A stretch of DNA of 64,000 bases from Nemertoderma westbladi (Eukaryota > Xenacoelomorpha > Nemertodermatida > Nemertodermatidae): contig JAUCBJ010006764.1 of NCBI GenBank assembly GCA_032718475.1, positions 1 through 64,000 of the forward strand. The letters run 5' to 3'. Below the pieces are notes generated by a model. It was not told where the DNA came from, did not search any database, and saw nothing but the letters and a program-made list of their open reading frames with translations. Shown here one piece after another: positions 55,162 through 64,000 of the stretch (positions are counted from its first letter, which is position 1; each line of letters opens with the position of its first letter). Position numbers and translations under genes: made by a program.

Positions 55162-55940
55162 CGGCGAAAGGGGGGGGGGCAGGGAGTGTCCCACAGCCGT
55201 CAGCGGATAATGCGCGGGCCAAAATAGGTAAACCGCAACACCCGGCGACGGAAAGCAATAGGGGGATTGCGAGTATCCCCAGCGGCGTGCGACCGAGCAG
55301 AGAGAGACAGGTTGACGTCGTGAGAGGGCGGACGAAGCGTCGAGCCCGATCAGAAGAGGGAAGAAGAACAGTGGGGTTTAACCGGGAGGTCGACGAGAGA
55401 TCTCACGAGCGGGAATACTCCACTGAAAGGAGAAGAAGAGAAGACAGTAGTAGAAGTATCGCCGCGAACGATAGAAGAGCGAGGACGGATAGCGAGCCGT
55501 CGGTAGTCGAGATGAGAACGGAGAGTCAGTGGGGTCGGACTCCGGGAGATTGCCGTCGCCCCGGAGAGATGCGACCTGGTGAGGTGCATTACGCGCCGAT
55601 GGAGGGGTACGCGATGTACCGGTACGAAGACGAGAACAGTAGAGGGGGGGGGTCGAAGAGAAACTTTCCGACGGAATACACCTATCGATCGAGAATACGG
55701 TAGCCGCGGGGAGGATTATTCGAGAAGAATAAACTTCGATCCCGAGCGACACATGCAGACTGTAGGACATACTGTAAGGCCTTACTGCACATACCATAGG
55801 CCATACTGAGAGAGGCAATGTAGGCGATAGGATAGCGTGGACAACGGGATTAAACCCGGAAGTCGCGGAATACATACCGGCGGGTAGGCCAGAAGCTGAT
55901 AGGCCTATACCGGTACCAGTACAGCAGTATGACTACAGCA
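55113..55940 (+). CDS. BEL gag, Arg-rich middle part (frame-broken)
   Basis: The frame 55113-55703 is rich in Arg/Ser/Glu (RSEEGRRTVGFNREVDERSH). At about 55690 the sense sequence moves to the frame ending 55809 (SRRINFDPERHMQTVGHTVR). It then moves to the frame that is open into the ATG at 55940 (AWTTGLNPEVAEYIPAGRP). Two or more single-base indels are therefore present. No known domain. Confidence 0.45.
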
Positions 55941-56782
55941 TGCAGGGACATAACATATACCCAGGGGAGGGGGGAATTATTGCGGATAGGTGTATGGGCC
56001 CCAACATATTAACATCAACCCCAGTACCAAACATACCGGTGGGGGGGGGACAGGGTGACATTCCCCCATCACAATATCAACAATATACCCCGATAGGAGC
56101 AAGAACAACGAGACCCTTGGATGAGAACAGGTCGTGTGATACAGACATATGGAGGGGGCCGCTACCCCCGATGACATACCCAAGTCAGAGAAAGTCAAGA
56201 AATAGGACGGACGAACCGCACCAGACAGGAGAAACTATACAACATCCGTCGAACCCATTGGAAGCACAGGCGAAGGGGATGGCCACGTTGATCGATGCGT
56301 TGAAAACGAGGATCGAGTTACCACCCGTGGAACCATTCAAATTCGATGGGAGTAGGCCGGAAGAATATTTACAGTTTCGGCGCATGTATAGTAACGAAAT
56401 ACTAACAAAAAACTTGACGCAGGCGGAGTGCCTAAAGTATCTGCAAGTATACACGGGAGGCCCAGCATACGATATCGTGAGGCAATATCAAGGAATAGAG
56501 GGCGGCTTCACGACAGCATGGCGGGCACTGGATAGGGAATACGGGCACCCGGCCAAGATCATCAGCCAGACGCTGAGAGGCATAACATCGGGTGGCCTAC
56601 AGGATAATCCCGTTAGCATTAAGACGTTCGCTAACAAAGTCGAAAAGGCTCTAATCGTGCTGAAGACGCTAGACGCGCCATACGAGCTCAATGCGTCCAA
56701 TAACATCACCAATGGCTGCGCAACAAGTGGAGGAAGATCGCTTTCTCCACTCGAGACAAGAAGGGTGCGGAACCGGGTTTAG
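55940..56782 (+). CDS. BEL/Pao Gag domain (DUF1759-like)
   Basis: 280 residues. 1-95 is Pro/Arg-rich. About 125-255 is the Gag core: LPPVEPFKFDGSRPEEYLQF, LTQAECLKYLQVYTGGPAYD and TAWRALDREYGHPAKIISQT match the DUF1759 pattern of Pao-type Gags. The last ~30 residues are out of frame. Near 56708 the proper reading moves into the pol frame (LRNKWRKIAFS), which runs unbroken into pol. One indel, or a frameshift site, separates Gag from Pol. Confidence 0.8.
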   Translation: MQGHNIYPGEGGIIADRCMGPNILTSTPVPNIPVGGGQGDIPPSQYQQYTPIGARTTRPLDENRSCDTDIWRGPLPPMTYPSQRKSRNRTDEPHQTGETIQHPSNPLEAQAKGMATLIDALKTRIELPPVEPFKFDGSRPEEYLQFRRMYSNEILTKNLTQAECLKYLQVYTGGPAYDIVRQYQGIEGGFTTAWRALDREYGHPAKIISQTLRGITSGGLQDNPVSIKTFANKVEKALIVLKTLDAPYELNASNNITNGCATSGGRSLSPLETRRVRNRV

Positions 56783-56787
56783 AAGAA

Positions 56788-59700
56788 ATGTCAAGCTTCT
56801 TAAACTACGAGACTGAACTAATAACTGACCCAGTCTATAGCGAAGATAGCCTGGGAAAGGGACCGAAGACGGATTACCATAGACCGAAACCAGAGCACAA
56901 TACATCAGACGCATTACCGAGGCTCAGGCAATCATTGCCATATGCAGCGACGCAGGGGACTACGAGTCCACAGCTAGCCGAAGACAAGACCACACCATGG
57001 AACGGACAGGGGAACAATAACAACACGAATAAATATAACCCCAGTACGTCCAGTAGGCCGAATCCAAGCAATAAGAATAGTAGAGACTTTGGTACAAACG
57101 CTGCTGCGATACGCAACGCGCTGTATAAGGAGGGCTACGACCCAAAGAGCAAATGCCAGCTACACGCAAATGCGCTTCATCAAACCATGAACTGCAGGTA
57201 CTGGCAGGCGTTACCTAGGCAAGATCAGATAGATTATGCGTTGAGCAATAAAATCTGCTCGCGGTGTGTGATGAGCGGACATAGCGCTAGGGAATGCAAG
57301 GAGAAGCCGGTAAAGTTCGGTCAAAGGAGAGGCCAAATGATGGCAACGAGCACAGTAGGGGCGAAGAAGAGAGGAACGGTGTTACTTGGGGTAGTACCCG
57401 TGCGAGTGATTGGGGAAGGCAATCGATCAGTAACAACACTAATGCTGGTTGACAGTGGAGCTGCCTTCACACTAGTCGAGGAATGGGTGGCCGAAGAGAT
57501 AGGATTGAGAACGAGGCCAAGCAGAATGGCGGTAACAACCATCTCTAGCAAAGATGAGATCCTGGAGATGAGAACAGGACGGTGCGCAATTGCAGCAGTG
57601 GCACCGGGATGCGACTACGGGGCAACCATCGACCCCATCCAAGTGATAGAGTCAATTAATATCAATGCCAGGCGGCCAACCAACATCGAGGTCGAGCAGT
57701 ATAAATTCCTGGACGACATTGACTTCTCAATCCCAGACGTGGATGTTAGGAAGGTATCCATCATAGTAGGAATGGACTGCCCAACGGCCCACGAGAGAAT
57801 GCAAACGGTCTTCGGCGAAGACAAGCAGTGTGACCCGGTGGCGATATTAACACCATTCGGGTGGACGCTGAGTGGCCCAATCAAGAGCAAGATACCATTT
57901 AGGATGTCGGAGACATCAGGATGCATGTTCGCGGGAACAATGCAGGAAATGGGTGATGAGGGAGCAGAGGAGCAGCTTAAAAGACTGCTCAGACAAGATT
58001 TCGAGGGACTAAAAGAAACCGGGGTCGGGACCTCGGTAGAAGACAAGCAGGCTTTACAAAGTGTGGAGGAATCGATGACATGCGATGAGGGGCGGTATAC
58101 AATAGGAATGGTATGGAAACTACCGAAGATACCGCTGCCCGATAATAGAGGGATGGTAGTCACGAGACTCCGCAAGCTGAAACAAACACTAAAACGGAGC
58201 CCCGAGAAGAATGAGTACATCCACAGAACGATTAAGAAGTACGTCGAGAAAGGATGGGCCGTGGAGTTACCGGTCGACGAACCGAACACGGACAGGACAT
58301 ATTACCTGCCACTCCACGTGGCTTTAGAACCAAAGAAAGGTAAACTACGGATGGTAGTCGATGCATCGGCAAAGACCGGCGGAAAATGCCTAAACGACTA
58401 TCTGTTAGAAGGCCCAAACATATATAACTCGGGCATAGAGGTCCTACTTAGATTTAGAAATGGGAAACACGCCTTCACGTGTGACATAGAAGGCATGTTC
58501 AACCAAGTCCGTGTAACGGAGGAAGATAGCGACAGTCAACGCTTCTTATGGTATAACGGCGAGGAAGAACCGTCGATAATACCGGCATATAAGATGGTAG
58601 TACAAAACATGGGGGCCAAGTCGTCTTCATTCACGACGACTATGGCAGTGAGAGACACAGTGAAAGGGAAGGAAGATAGATACAGCAGTAGGGCCGTCGA
58701 TATGATTCGACGCGGCTTCTACGTAGACGACGGAATGGAGTCTGGAAATACGGTCAAGGAGATACTGGACACAGGGCGCGAGGTTCGCGACATCCTAAAA
58801 GGATCCGGCTTTAACCTGACCAAATTCCAATCCAGTTCGGAAGAATTTATCAAGGCGATAGAGGACAAGAGGCCAGAATCGACCATGGATAATCCCACAA
58901 CAGCCAAAGGGCAGGACATGGCGATTAAGAGAACAGAATCTCAACAGAAGGCATTGGGAATCGTGTGGAACAGAGAGACAGACAAACTGAAGTATCAGCT
59001 GAGCCAGGAGGGCGCAGACATCCACACGAAGAGGGGCTATGTATCGTATATAGCAAGGATATACGATCCCCTAGGCCTAGCATCCCCATTATTAGTCACG
59101 GGGAAACAGATACTCAAGAGAGTATACAAATTGAAGGATGAGTGGGACGTAGAGGTACCAGAGGAAATCAAGAAACAGTGGAGTAAGTGGACAGGAGACT
59201 TGGAGAAGATGGGAACATACAACATGCCACGAGTGTATTTCCCGGATGGGAACATGACGAATCTGGACTTACACATGTTCTCCGACGCGTCATTGGAAGC
59301 GTACGGAGCGGCACTCTACTTAGTACAACGAGAGGGGGCTCATAAGCCCAGACTAGCCTTTAGCAAAGCAAAGTCAACGCCGCCAGATTCAGCATCAGTT
59401 CCCAAGTTAGAATTGACAGCTGCGAGACTAGGAGTTAGAGCCACAGCCTACCTAGTGGATACTATTCCCAACATAGTGGAGACACACTACTGGACGGACT
59501 CCATGGTAGTGCTTGGTTGGCTACACAACGAAAGGACGAGATACCCGATATTCGTCGCGAATAGAGTGGACGAAATAAGGGCGAGCACAGAACTGGAAAG
59601 GTGGCACTACTGCCCAACGGACGAGAACCCAGCGGACTTGTTGTCGAGGGGTGTGGTACGCCACACTTTCTTGAAGAAGGAAGTATTGTGGCAACATGGG

Positions 59701-61359
59701 CCACAATTTCTGAGCGATAAGGAGGCCTGGCCGCCGATGAGAAAGGTGGACCCGGGCTCAGAAGTAGTGTCAGAGGGAGAAGAGGGAGATTCAGAGGGAG
59801 AAGAGATATACTCCCAGATGGTGAGGGAGATTAGGGACGTGCAACCAGGACGAGAACTGTGCGATAACCCGACGGATAAACTCCTCAGCTACAGTTCTAG
59901 TTGGTATAAGACCAAGAAACTAGTGGCGTACTGGAGAGCCTTCGGGAATTTCCTTGCGGGAGTTGGCAAGGACAAGAAGATCAGAACAACCATAGATCTG
60001 GAAGGAGCGGCCAAGGCAGTGATCCGCTATGAACAACGGAAGAACTATGGCGACGAGGTGGAACGCGTCGGTAACCAACAGCACCTCCGACGGGACAGCG
60101 AGCTGATTACGCTGTCGCCACAACTTAATGACGACGGGATTCTAGTAATGAATTCTAGGGTGGGATACAACAACAGCATAGTCGTACCACCGAAACCCAT
60201 CATCATTCCCACAGGATCGCCAATAGTCCACCAGATTATCTGGGACTCCCACAAATCGATATTGCATGGGGGCACCAACCAAACCCTCACAGAGATAAGG
60301 AGGACCTATTGGGTCAAACAATTGAGGAAGAAGGTAAAAGCGGTAGTGGGGCAGTGCCAGACCTGCCGACGAGCGAAGAAGGAGCGAGCCGTACAGGAGA
60401 TGGCGCCACTACCGGCGAGTAGGGTAAGACAGCACGACCCGCCATTTACGCATTGCGGTGTCGACATGTTCGGGCCGATAAAGATCAAAGTGATGCGACA
60501 CACGGAGAAACGCTACGGCATCATCTTCGTATGCAACAACACACGGGCGGTAGGGATAGAACTCGCCCAAGATGCAACCGCATCAGCATTCATTAATGCC
60601 TTAGAAAGGTTTAGAGACCGCAAAGGTGGGACGATCGCAGTGATATACAGCGACAACGGCACCAACTTTGTGGGCGCAGAGAGTGAGATGGCAGAGGCCT
60701 TGGACATCTTGGAGGGAGAAGAAGTCAGGGCAGCCATGAGACGACGACAAGTAAAGTGGGAGAGAAGGACGCCGTATGCACCACATACACTAGGATGCGT
60801 CGAGAGACTGGTGGGCAGTTCAAAGCGTCTAATGACGAAGCTAATGAACACCCACATGGTCACTGAGGACGTCTTACGGACAGTACTTGCGAAGTGCGAG
60901 GGGATCATTAATAGCAGACCGCTATATCCGGAGAATGATGACCCTGAGTCATTAGACGTGCTGACGCCTAGCCATTTCCTGATGGAAAGGCCAGCGACCA
61001 TCGATATGCGGGGTGTAGACCCAGATGACATACACTCCCGCCAAAGTTGGAAAGTCGCTAAAGCAATAAGCGCAGAGTATTGGAGGAGGTGGGTCGAGGA
61101 ATACCTACCCACACTCCATAAAAGAAGCAAGTGGAGGAAGCCAAATAGGGAGTTAAGAAAGGGAGATCTCGTAATCGTTACGGATGATACTATCATCAAC
61201 AACCAATGGCGGTTGGCGAGAGTCGTGGGCACTTACTCCGATGAGGACGGAAGAGTCCGATCGGTAGAAGTGCGGATAGGTGGTAAGATAGGTGCGAAGG
61301 ACAGAAAAACCTACAGGAGAGCTGTAGGGAAATGCTGTCTGCTAGAAGGAGCACCTTAG
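56788..61359 (+). CDS. BEL/Pao Pol polyprotein
   Basis: 1,523 residues, uninterrupted. Zinc knuckles lie at 123-170 (C123..C136, C157-x2-C160..H165..C170). Aspartic protease follows (VDSGAAFTLV, D222). RT has D566 in FTCDIEGMFNQV and YVDD at 645-648. RNase H has D833 in FSDASLEAYGA and D904 in YWTDSMVVLG, with ENPADLLSRG. The integrase zinc domain (CQTC near 1190) precedes the core with D1226 in VDMFGPIKI, D1289 in YSDNGTNF and E1339 in LGCVERLVG. A DUF5641-like tail is at ~1420-1520 (RKGDLVIVTDD). It makes and integrates element DNA. The shown ATG is probably not the true start, because the frame is open upstream to about 56700 and those residues fit the Gag end. Every catalytic residue checked is present. 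Confidence 0.9.
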   Translation: MSSFLNYETELITDPVYSEDSLGKGPKTDYHRPKPEHNTSDALPRLRQSLPYAATQGTTSPQLAEDKTTPWNGQGNNNNTNKYNPSTSSRPNPSNKNSRDFGTNAAAIRNALYKEGYDPKSKCQLHANALHQTMNCRYWQALPRQDQIDYALSNKICSRCVMSGHSARECKEKPVKFGQRRGQMMATSTVGAKKRGTVLLGVVPVRVIGEGNRSVTTLMLVDSGAAFTLVEEWVAEEIGLRTRPSRMAVTTISSKDEILEMRTGRCAIAAVAPGCDYGATIDPIQVIESININARRPTNIEVEQYKFLDDIDFSIPDVDVRKVSIIVGMDCPTAHERMQTVFGEDKQCDPVAILTPFGWTLSGPIKSKIPFRMSETSGCMFAGTMQEMGDEGAEEQLKRLLRQDFEGLKETGVGTSVEDKQALQSVEESMTCDEGRYTIGMVWKLPKIPLPDNRGMVVTRLRKLKQTLKRSPEKNEYIHRTIKKYVEKGWAVELPVDEPNTDRTYYLPLHVALEPKKGKLRMVVDASAKTGGKCLNDYLLEGPNIYNSGIEVLLRFRNGKHAFTCDIEGMFNQVRVTEEDSDSQRFLWYNGEEEPSIIPAYKMVVQNMGAKSSSFTTTMAVRDTVKGKEDRYSSRAVDMIRRGFYVDDGMESGNTVKEILDTGREVRDILKGSGFNLTKFQSSSEEFIKAIEDKRPESTMDNPTTAKGQDMAIKRTESQQKALGIVWNRETDKLKYQLSQEGADIHTKRGYVSYIARIYDPLGLASPLLVTGKQILKRVYKLKDEWDVEVPEEIKKQWSKWTGDLEKMGTYNMPRVYFPDGNMTNLDLHMFSDASLEAYGAALYLVQREGAHKPRLAFSKAKSTPPDSASVPKLELTAARLGVRATAYLVDTIPNIVETHYWTDSMVVLGWLHNERTRYPIFVANRVDEIRASTELERWHYCPTDENPADLLSRGVVRHTFLKKEVLWQHGPQFLSDKEAWPPMRKVDPGSEVVSEGEEGDSEGEEIYSQMVREIRDVQPGRELCDNPTDKLLSYSSSWYKTKKLVAYWRAFGNFLAGVGKDKKIRTTIDLEGAAKAVIRYEQRKNYGDEVERVGNQQHLRRDSELITLSPQLNDDGILVMNSRVGYNNSIVVPPKPIIIPTGSPIVHQIIWDSHKSILHGGTNQTLTEIRRTYWVKQLRKKVKAVVGQCQTCRRAKKERAVQEMAPLPASRVRQHDPPFTHCGVDMFGPIKIKVMRHTEKRYGIIFVCNNTRAVGIELAQDATASAFINALERFRDRKGGTIAVIYSDNGTNFVGAESEMAEALDILEGEEVRAAMRRRQVKWERRTPYAPHTLGCVERLVGSSKRLMTKLMNTHMVTEDVLRTVLAKCEGIINSRPLYPENDDPESLDVLTPSHFLMERPATIDMRGVDPDDIHSRQSWKVAKAISAEYWRRWVEEYLPTLHKRSKWRKPNRELRKGDLVIVTDDTIINNQWRLARVVGTYSDEDGRVRSVEVRIGGKIGAKDRKTYRRAVGKCCLLEGAP

Positions 61360-61469
61360 TGGAGTTAGAAAAGAGTTTAGTCGTCCAAGATTTGGACTGA
61401 GGGGGGTGGGATTGAGGGCGAGACGCCCTTCCCACACAAAAAATAGAAAATAAAAATAAAAATAATAAG

Positions 61470-62250
61470 TACATAGTAGGTACGCAGTTAGTAGGCAGGA
61501 GTTAGTTAAGAGGTACGTAGTACCGATAGTTAGTTAGTTAGTTAGGAGGTACGTAGTACCGCTAGTCAGTTAGTTAGTTAGTTAGGAGGTACGTAGTACC
61601 GCTAGTCAGTTAGAGAGTTAGTTAGAGGGTACGTAGTACTGCTAGTCAGTTAGAGAGTTAGTTAGAGGGTACGTAGTACCGCTAGTTAGTTAGAGAGTTA
61701 GAGGGTACGTAAGTACCGCTAGTTAGTTAGAGTTAGAGGGTACATAGTACCGCTAGTTAGTTAGAGAGTTAGAGGGTACGTAAGTACCGCTAGTTAGTTA
61801 GAGTTAGAGGGTACGTAGTACCGCTAGTTAGTTAGAGAGTTAGAGGGTACGTAAGTACCGTTAGTTAGAGGAGAGTTAGAGGGTACGTAGTACCGTTAGT
61901 TTGAGAAGAGTTAGAGTTAGAGGGTACGTAGTACCGTTAGTTAGAGAAGAGTTAGAGGGTACGTAGTACCGTTAGTTAGAGAAGAGTTAGGAGGTACGTA
62001 GTACCGTTAGTTAGAGAAGAGTTAGAGGGTACGTAGTACCGTTAGTTAGAGAAGAGTTAGGAGGTACGTAGTACCGTTAGTTAGAGAGTTAGAGGGTACG
62101 TAGTACCGTTAGGTAGATAGTTAGAGGGTACATAGTACCGTTAGGTAGAGAGTTAGAGGGTACGTAGTACCGTTAGTTAGAGAGAAAGTAAGAGTTAGAG
62201 GGTACGTAGTACCGTTAGTTAGAGAGAGAGTAAGAGGTAGAAGGGTATAT
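61470..62250. repeat. ~35-bp minisatellite with ggtacgtagtacc core
   Basis: About 20 units of 30-41 bp, gagggtacgtagtaccgtta followed by gttagagaagagtta. The core ggtacgtagtacc is a near-perfect palindrome (5-bp arms around gta). Composition of the filler drifts from cagttagttag to gagaagag along the array. It lies 110 bp after the pol stop. Confidence 0.9.
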
Positions 62251-62689
62251 AAGATATAGATATTAGTTAGCAGTTAGTAGCGAGAGGGGGGCATATGAGT
62301 ACAGTTGGATAGATCGTGTAGGCCGCGCGACATATACTGCTGTACTGCACAGGCCCACAGAGTAGGCCAGAATGTGGATTAGGAGATAGAATAATCCATA
62401 GGCAGTAGCAAGTAATAGGAAACAGTGAGGTAGTAGGATTGAAATTAAATCAAAATAAAATTAGAATAAGAATAGGGCTAAGAAGGGGAACAAATTATGG
62501 TAACAGTGGTAAGAATAGGCAATAACTCAGAAATTCAGAAAGAGATAGGCCATCGAACTGAACTTAAACCACCTAAACCCATCACTCATCACGTTTGTGC
62601 CTTGGCAAGGCACCACCTACGGGTGAGCAATCGGGCAGAGTTCGAGATGGCAAGCAAACTTGTGAGAGAGGAGAGAAGCAGAGGAGAGG
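62251..62689 (+). other. Unassigned region, partial frame from 62497
   Basis: A frame starting at 62497 (VTVVRIGNNSEIQKEIGHRT, VREERSRGE) runs into the inserted element at 62690. After removal of the insertion it stops within 5 codons on the far side. I do not recognise it. It could be part of the BEL 3' region or of another element. Confidence 0.35.
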
Positions 62690-63612
62690 CCAGGTTGGAA
62701 TTCATGCATGAGCGCGCAGGTACGCTTTGTTGTTTTGAAATCACCGCGCACCTGAAATTGGCTCGTCGCGCACCTCATCATATGTCATAATCCAAACAAA
62801 ATCGCGCAGCTCATGTCATGCATATCTCAAAAAATCGCACAGTTCATAAGAACAATTTTACATTCCTATTTTACAAGTTTGAGCGTTTTAAGCTTATCTT
62901 TACGTCTGTCTGTCTGTACGTTGAATCTAGGCTTACATAATAAATGTAATTTTTGCAACATCAAAATTGTTAATATTAAAAAAAAATTTTTTAATCCACT
63001 ACTATGGTGGCCCATCGGGCTCACTGCTTTTATAACAGAAAATATTATTTTAGATTACAAACAAAACATGTACCGGTAATTTCAAAAAACGAATATTGAA
63101 ATAGGTACCAGTCTGCCAATAATACTTTGTATAGGCCTACCTAACAATTAGGCTTAAACATACAGTTGGCTTATAATTAAGTCATACTTATAATACTGTA
63201 ATACATTGTTACTTTCTGACTTTACCTGTTTACTACAGTACTAACGTAACATCGGCATAGCATAGACCTAATAACAATACAACAATAGAGTAGGCCTACT
63301 GTAGTTAAAATAAATAGACAAATTCAGCTCCGGTTGCCGGTATTACAGTATTATGGTGAAGTGATTTGACTGTTTGAAGAATTGGAAATGAGAAACTAAT
63401 GCGAGCGAAGCGAGCGAAATTTTTTTGTGTATTTTCGTGATTTCAATTAATTTGTGGTGCGCATCAGAGGCAGAGCTGCGCGCTGAGGCGCAACGCGCAC
63501 CTGTCTCACACCCGAACGCGCACCTGTCTCACCCAAACGCGCAACGCGCATCTGGTTTGCGGTCATTCGCGCAGGTACGCGTCCGAGTTTTGCAGCATGA
63601 ATTCCAACCTGG
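62690..63612. mobile_element. Non-autonomous TIR element, 923 bp, 8-bp TSD
   Basis: Perfect 18-bp terminal inverted repeats, CCAGGTTGGAATTCATGC at 62690-62707 and its complement at 63595-63612. Direct repeats aggagagg flank them at 62682-62689 and 63613-63620. Subterminal copies of gcgcacct/aggtgcgc-like motifs cluster at both ends (62712-62810 and 63455-63581). An 8-bp duplication and clustered subterminal motifs fit a hAT-type MITE. No transposase is encoded; internal frames (62813-63079) look like chance. Confidence 0.75.
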
Positions 63613-63620
63613 AGGAGAGG

Positions 63621-64000
63621 GAGGAGGATGCTAGGGCGCAGAGCTACGGCTTCGAGGAATAAGCAGCCTTAGACGAACTTCGTTGGGCTTCGTCAGGGAG
63701 TTCGGGGGAGTCTCTAGGGAAAGAACTGGGGTGGACGGTGGGATCACCGAAACAGTCGACGTCGGGATTGCAAGCGATGCCCATACCAGCGGGCGCCGAG
63801 GGCGAACAACCGCAAAGGAAGTTAAGGGAGCTAGAGGGATGGAGAGCTACGGGCGAGAGCCAAGGCGGGAAGGGACATAGTGGGTCCACCGGGATACCGG
63901 GGTTGGGACCACTGCGAGAGGAGGACGAGGACGACGACGAGTTCGGAGAGATGCCGCCCATCGAGAGGATAGGCCACTCGGACACGGACTGGGTTGGCGG
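63621..64000 (+). other. GC-rich open frame running off the window
   Basis: From 63718 one plus-strand frame stays open to the window end (first ATG 63778): KLRELEGWRATGESQGGKG, then an acidic REEDEDDDEFGEMPPIERIG. Composition resembles the gag part of the BEL element at 52.8-55.7 kb, but no specific similarity was found. It may be the start of gag of a second BEL copy or part of a host gene. Partial at the right edge. Confidence 0.35.

Larger units (their letters stand above)
52136..61410 (+). mobile_element. BEL/Pao LTR retrotransposon, near-complete body
   Basis: GC-rich against its surroundings. It holds a long gag region (52761-56782, several frames), an intact pol frame to 61359 and a purine-rich tract (gaggggggtgggattgagg) near 61400. 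A possible 5' LTR/leader spans 52136-52700, starting tgttagc and holding hairpins (for example agggtcaggggccaaacccc). I found no matching second LTR up to 64000, so both ends are uncertain. Confidence 0.8.

Overview
The window looks like nuclear DNA of an invertebrate animal, probably marine. It is AT-rich and almost entirely made of eukaryotic transposable elements and tandem repeats. It holds two intronless seven-transmembrane receptor genes typical of metazoans. The mixture of BEL/Pao, Ty3/gypsy, Penelope-like, NeSL-like, other non-LTR, piggyBac-like and IS3EU-like elements, plus tRNA-derived SINEs, fits an invertebrate genome. I cannot name the phylum from sequence alone. Nothing suggests bacterial or organellar DNA: there are no operons or Shine-Dalgarno-led genes, and the standard code reads correctly.

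Layout. 1-2440 has no recognisable gene. 2449-8111 is a precisely bounded DNA transposon with a 6-bp target duplication and TIRs of about 80 bp that lead into arrays of a 31-bp palindrome. Inside are a zinc-ribbon/HECT-type gene (+) and a DDE integrase-type transposase (-), converging on a non-LTR insertion. 9277-10127 and 43262-44478 are fragments of two relatives with different subterminal palindrome arrays. 10250-14140 holds a SINE, a non-LTR relic, two copies of a second SINE and a piggyBac relic. 16519-17706 and 32851-34011 are two paralogous GPCR genes. 18690-18975 is a relic of a retroelement nuclease domain.

21812-23040 is a partial gypsy integrase. 23442-28046 is a complete but inactivated Ty3/gypsy element with both LTRs. 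28774-31601 is a BEL/Pao relic without an integrase, followed by a non-LTR fragment to 32580. 35724-36071 is another non-LTR tail. 37971-39230 is a Penelope-like fragment with a GIY-YIG nuclease. 39657-42469 is a NeSL-like relic (ULP1 protease, RT, restriction-like nuclease). 45671-48767 is a 3.1-kb satellite of a 32-bp unit with higher-order structure.

52.1-61.4 kb is a BEL/Pao element with an intact 1,523-residue pol frame and an unusually long, frame-broken gag region. It is followed by a 35-bp minisatellite (61470-62250), a 923-bp non-autonomous element with 18-bp TIRs and an 8-bp target duplication (62690-63612), and a GC-rich open frame running off the window.

The only clear candidate host genes are the two GPCRs. 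The strongest candidate for a poorly described system is the 2449-8111 element: a transposase, a HECT-ligase-like protein with a SUMO-interaction-like motif, and terminal palindrome arrays. Two further family members in the window carry different arrays. All family assignments come from reading motifs. No database search was possible.
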